Shown one piece after another: positions 6,289-6,324 of a stretch of 6,324 nt of DNA. The notes under the pieces are model-generated. The model made no database searches and was not told the origin of the DNA. It was given only the letters and a program-made list of their open reading frames with translations. Source of the stretch: Planctomycetota bacterium (GTDB taxonomy: Bacteria > Planctomycetota > UBA1135 > GCA-002686595); assembly GCA_027623615.1 (NCBI GenBank), contig JAQBVH010000204.1:1-6324 (forward strand), in the 5' to 3' direction. Position numbers and translations under genes: made by a program. The number at the start of each line of letters is the position of its first letter. Position 1 is the stretch's first letter.

Positions 6289-6324
6289 ATGGGCCGCATC
6301 ACCCGTAGCTGGAAGCTCCTCAAG
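6289..6324 (+). CDS. Start of a further gene, possibly a DUF6159-type membrane protein (cut by window edge)
   Basis: Twelve codons are visible, MGRITRSWKLLK, open to the window end. The pattern of a basic amphipathic start with SW followed by LLK resembles the opening of DUF6159 family membrane proteins, which begin with a helix of the 'i..gW.l...S..vL' type. Twelve residues cannot prove this. GGAG at 6278-6281 lies seven bases upstream and supports the ATG at 6289. An in-frame ATG at 6283 would add Met-Thr and overlap the leader-frame stop. Confidence 0.4.
   Translation, partial: MGRITRSWKLLK

Overview
The window is very GC-rich. It carries protein families that are characteristic of Planctomycetota: a DUF1592-type multidomain haem c protein beside a DUF1552 protein, a PQQ-type beta-propeller protein, and an ExbD/TolR-like secreted protein. 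It most likely comes from a high-GC planctomycete or a close relative. The assignment rests on gene content only; no rRNA or other phylogenetic marker is present. I saw no tRNA, CRISPR array, insertion sequence or phage gene.

Layout, left to right. (1) Minus strand, 1-655: N-terminal part of an exported PQQ-like beta-propeller protein that runs off the left edge. (2) 656-787: short gap with a weak stem-loop. (3) Minus strand, 788-2167: Tat-exported DUF1552 protein. (4) Minus strand, 2175-4862: secreted protein with an N-terminal cytochrome c-like domain, then DUF1587, DUF1595, DUF1592, DUF1588 and DUF1585, with two CxxCH haem sites. (5) 4863-5131: divergent intergenic region with two inverted repeats. 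(6) Plus strand, 5132-6169: secreted protein with two ExbD/TolR-like periplasmic modules and no inner-membrane anchor like that of ExbD. (7) Plus strand, 6236-6286: 16-codon reading frame with a strong Shine-Dalgarno sequence, ending at the start of the next gene. (8) Plus strand, 6283/6289-6324: first codons of a further gene, possibly a DUF6159-type membrane protein.

The minus-strand genes 4862->2175 and 2167->788 are separated by 7 bp, and the ribosome binding site of the second overlaps the stop codon of the first, so they are a translationally linked pair. This DUF1592/DUF1552 pairing recurs in planctomycete genomes. Its biochemical role is not established; the haem sites and export signals place both proteins outside the cytoplasm. 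The propeller gene follows on the same strand after 132 bp and may or may not share the transcript. The plus-strand genes form a separate, divergently transcribed unit.

Most of the window is ordinary planctomycete accessory-type sequence. The points most worth a second look are the double ExbD-like soluble protein with a nine-C tract at its inter-module linker, the coupled 16-codon leader frame at the right edge, and the altered HxxSHH motif in the DUF1552 protein.
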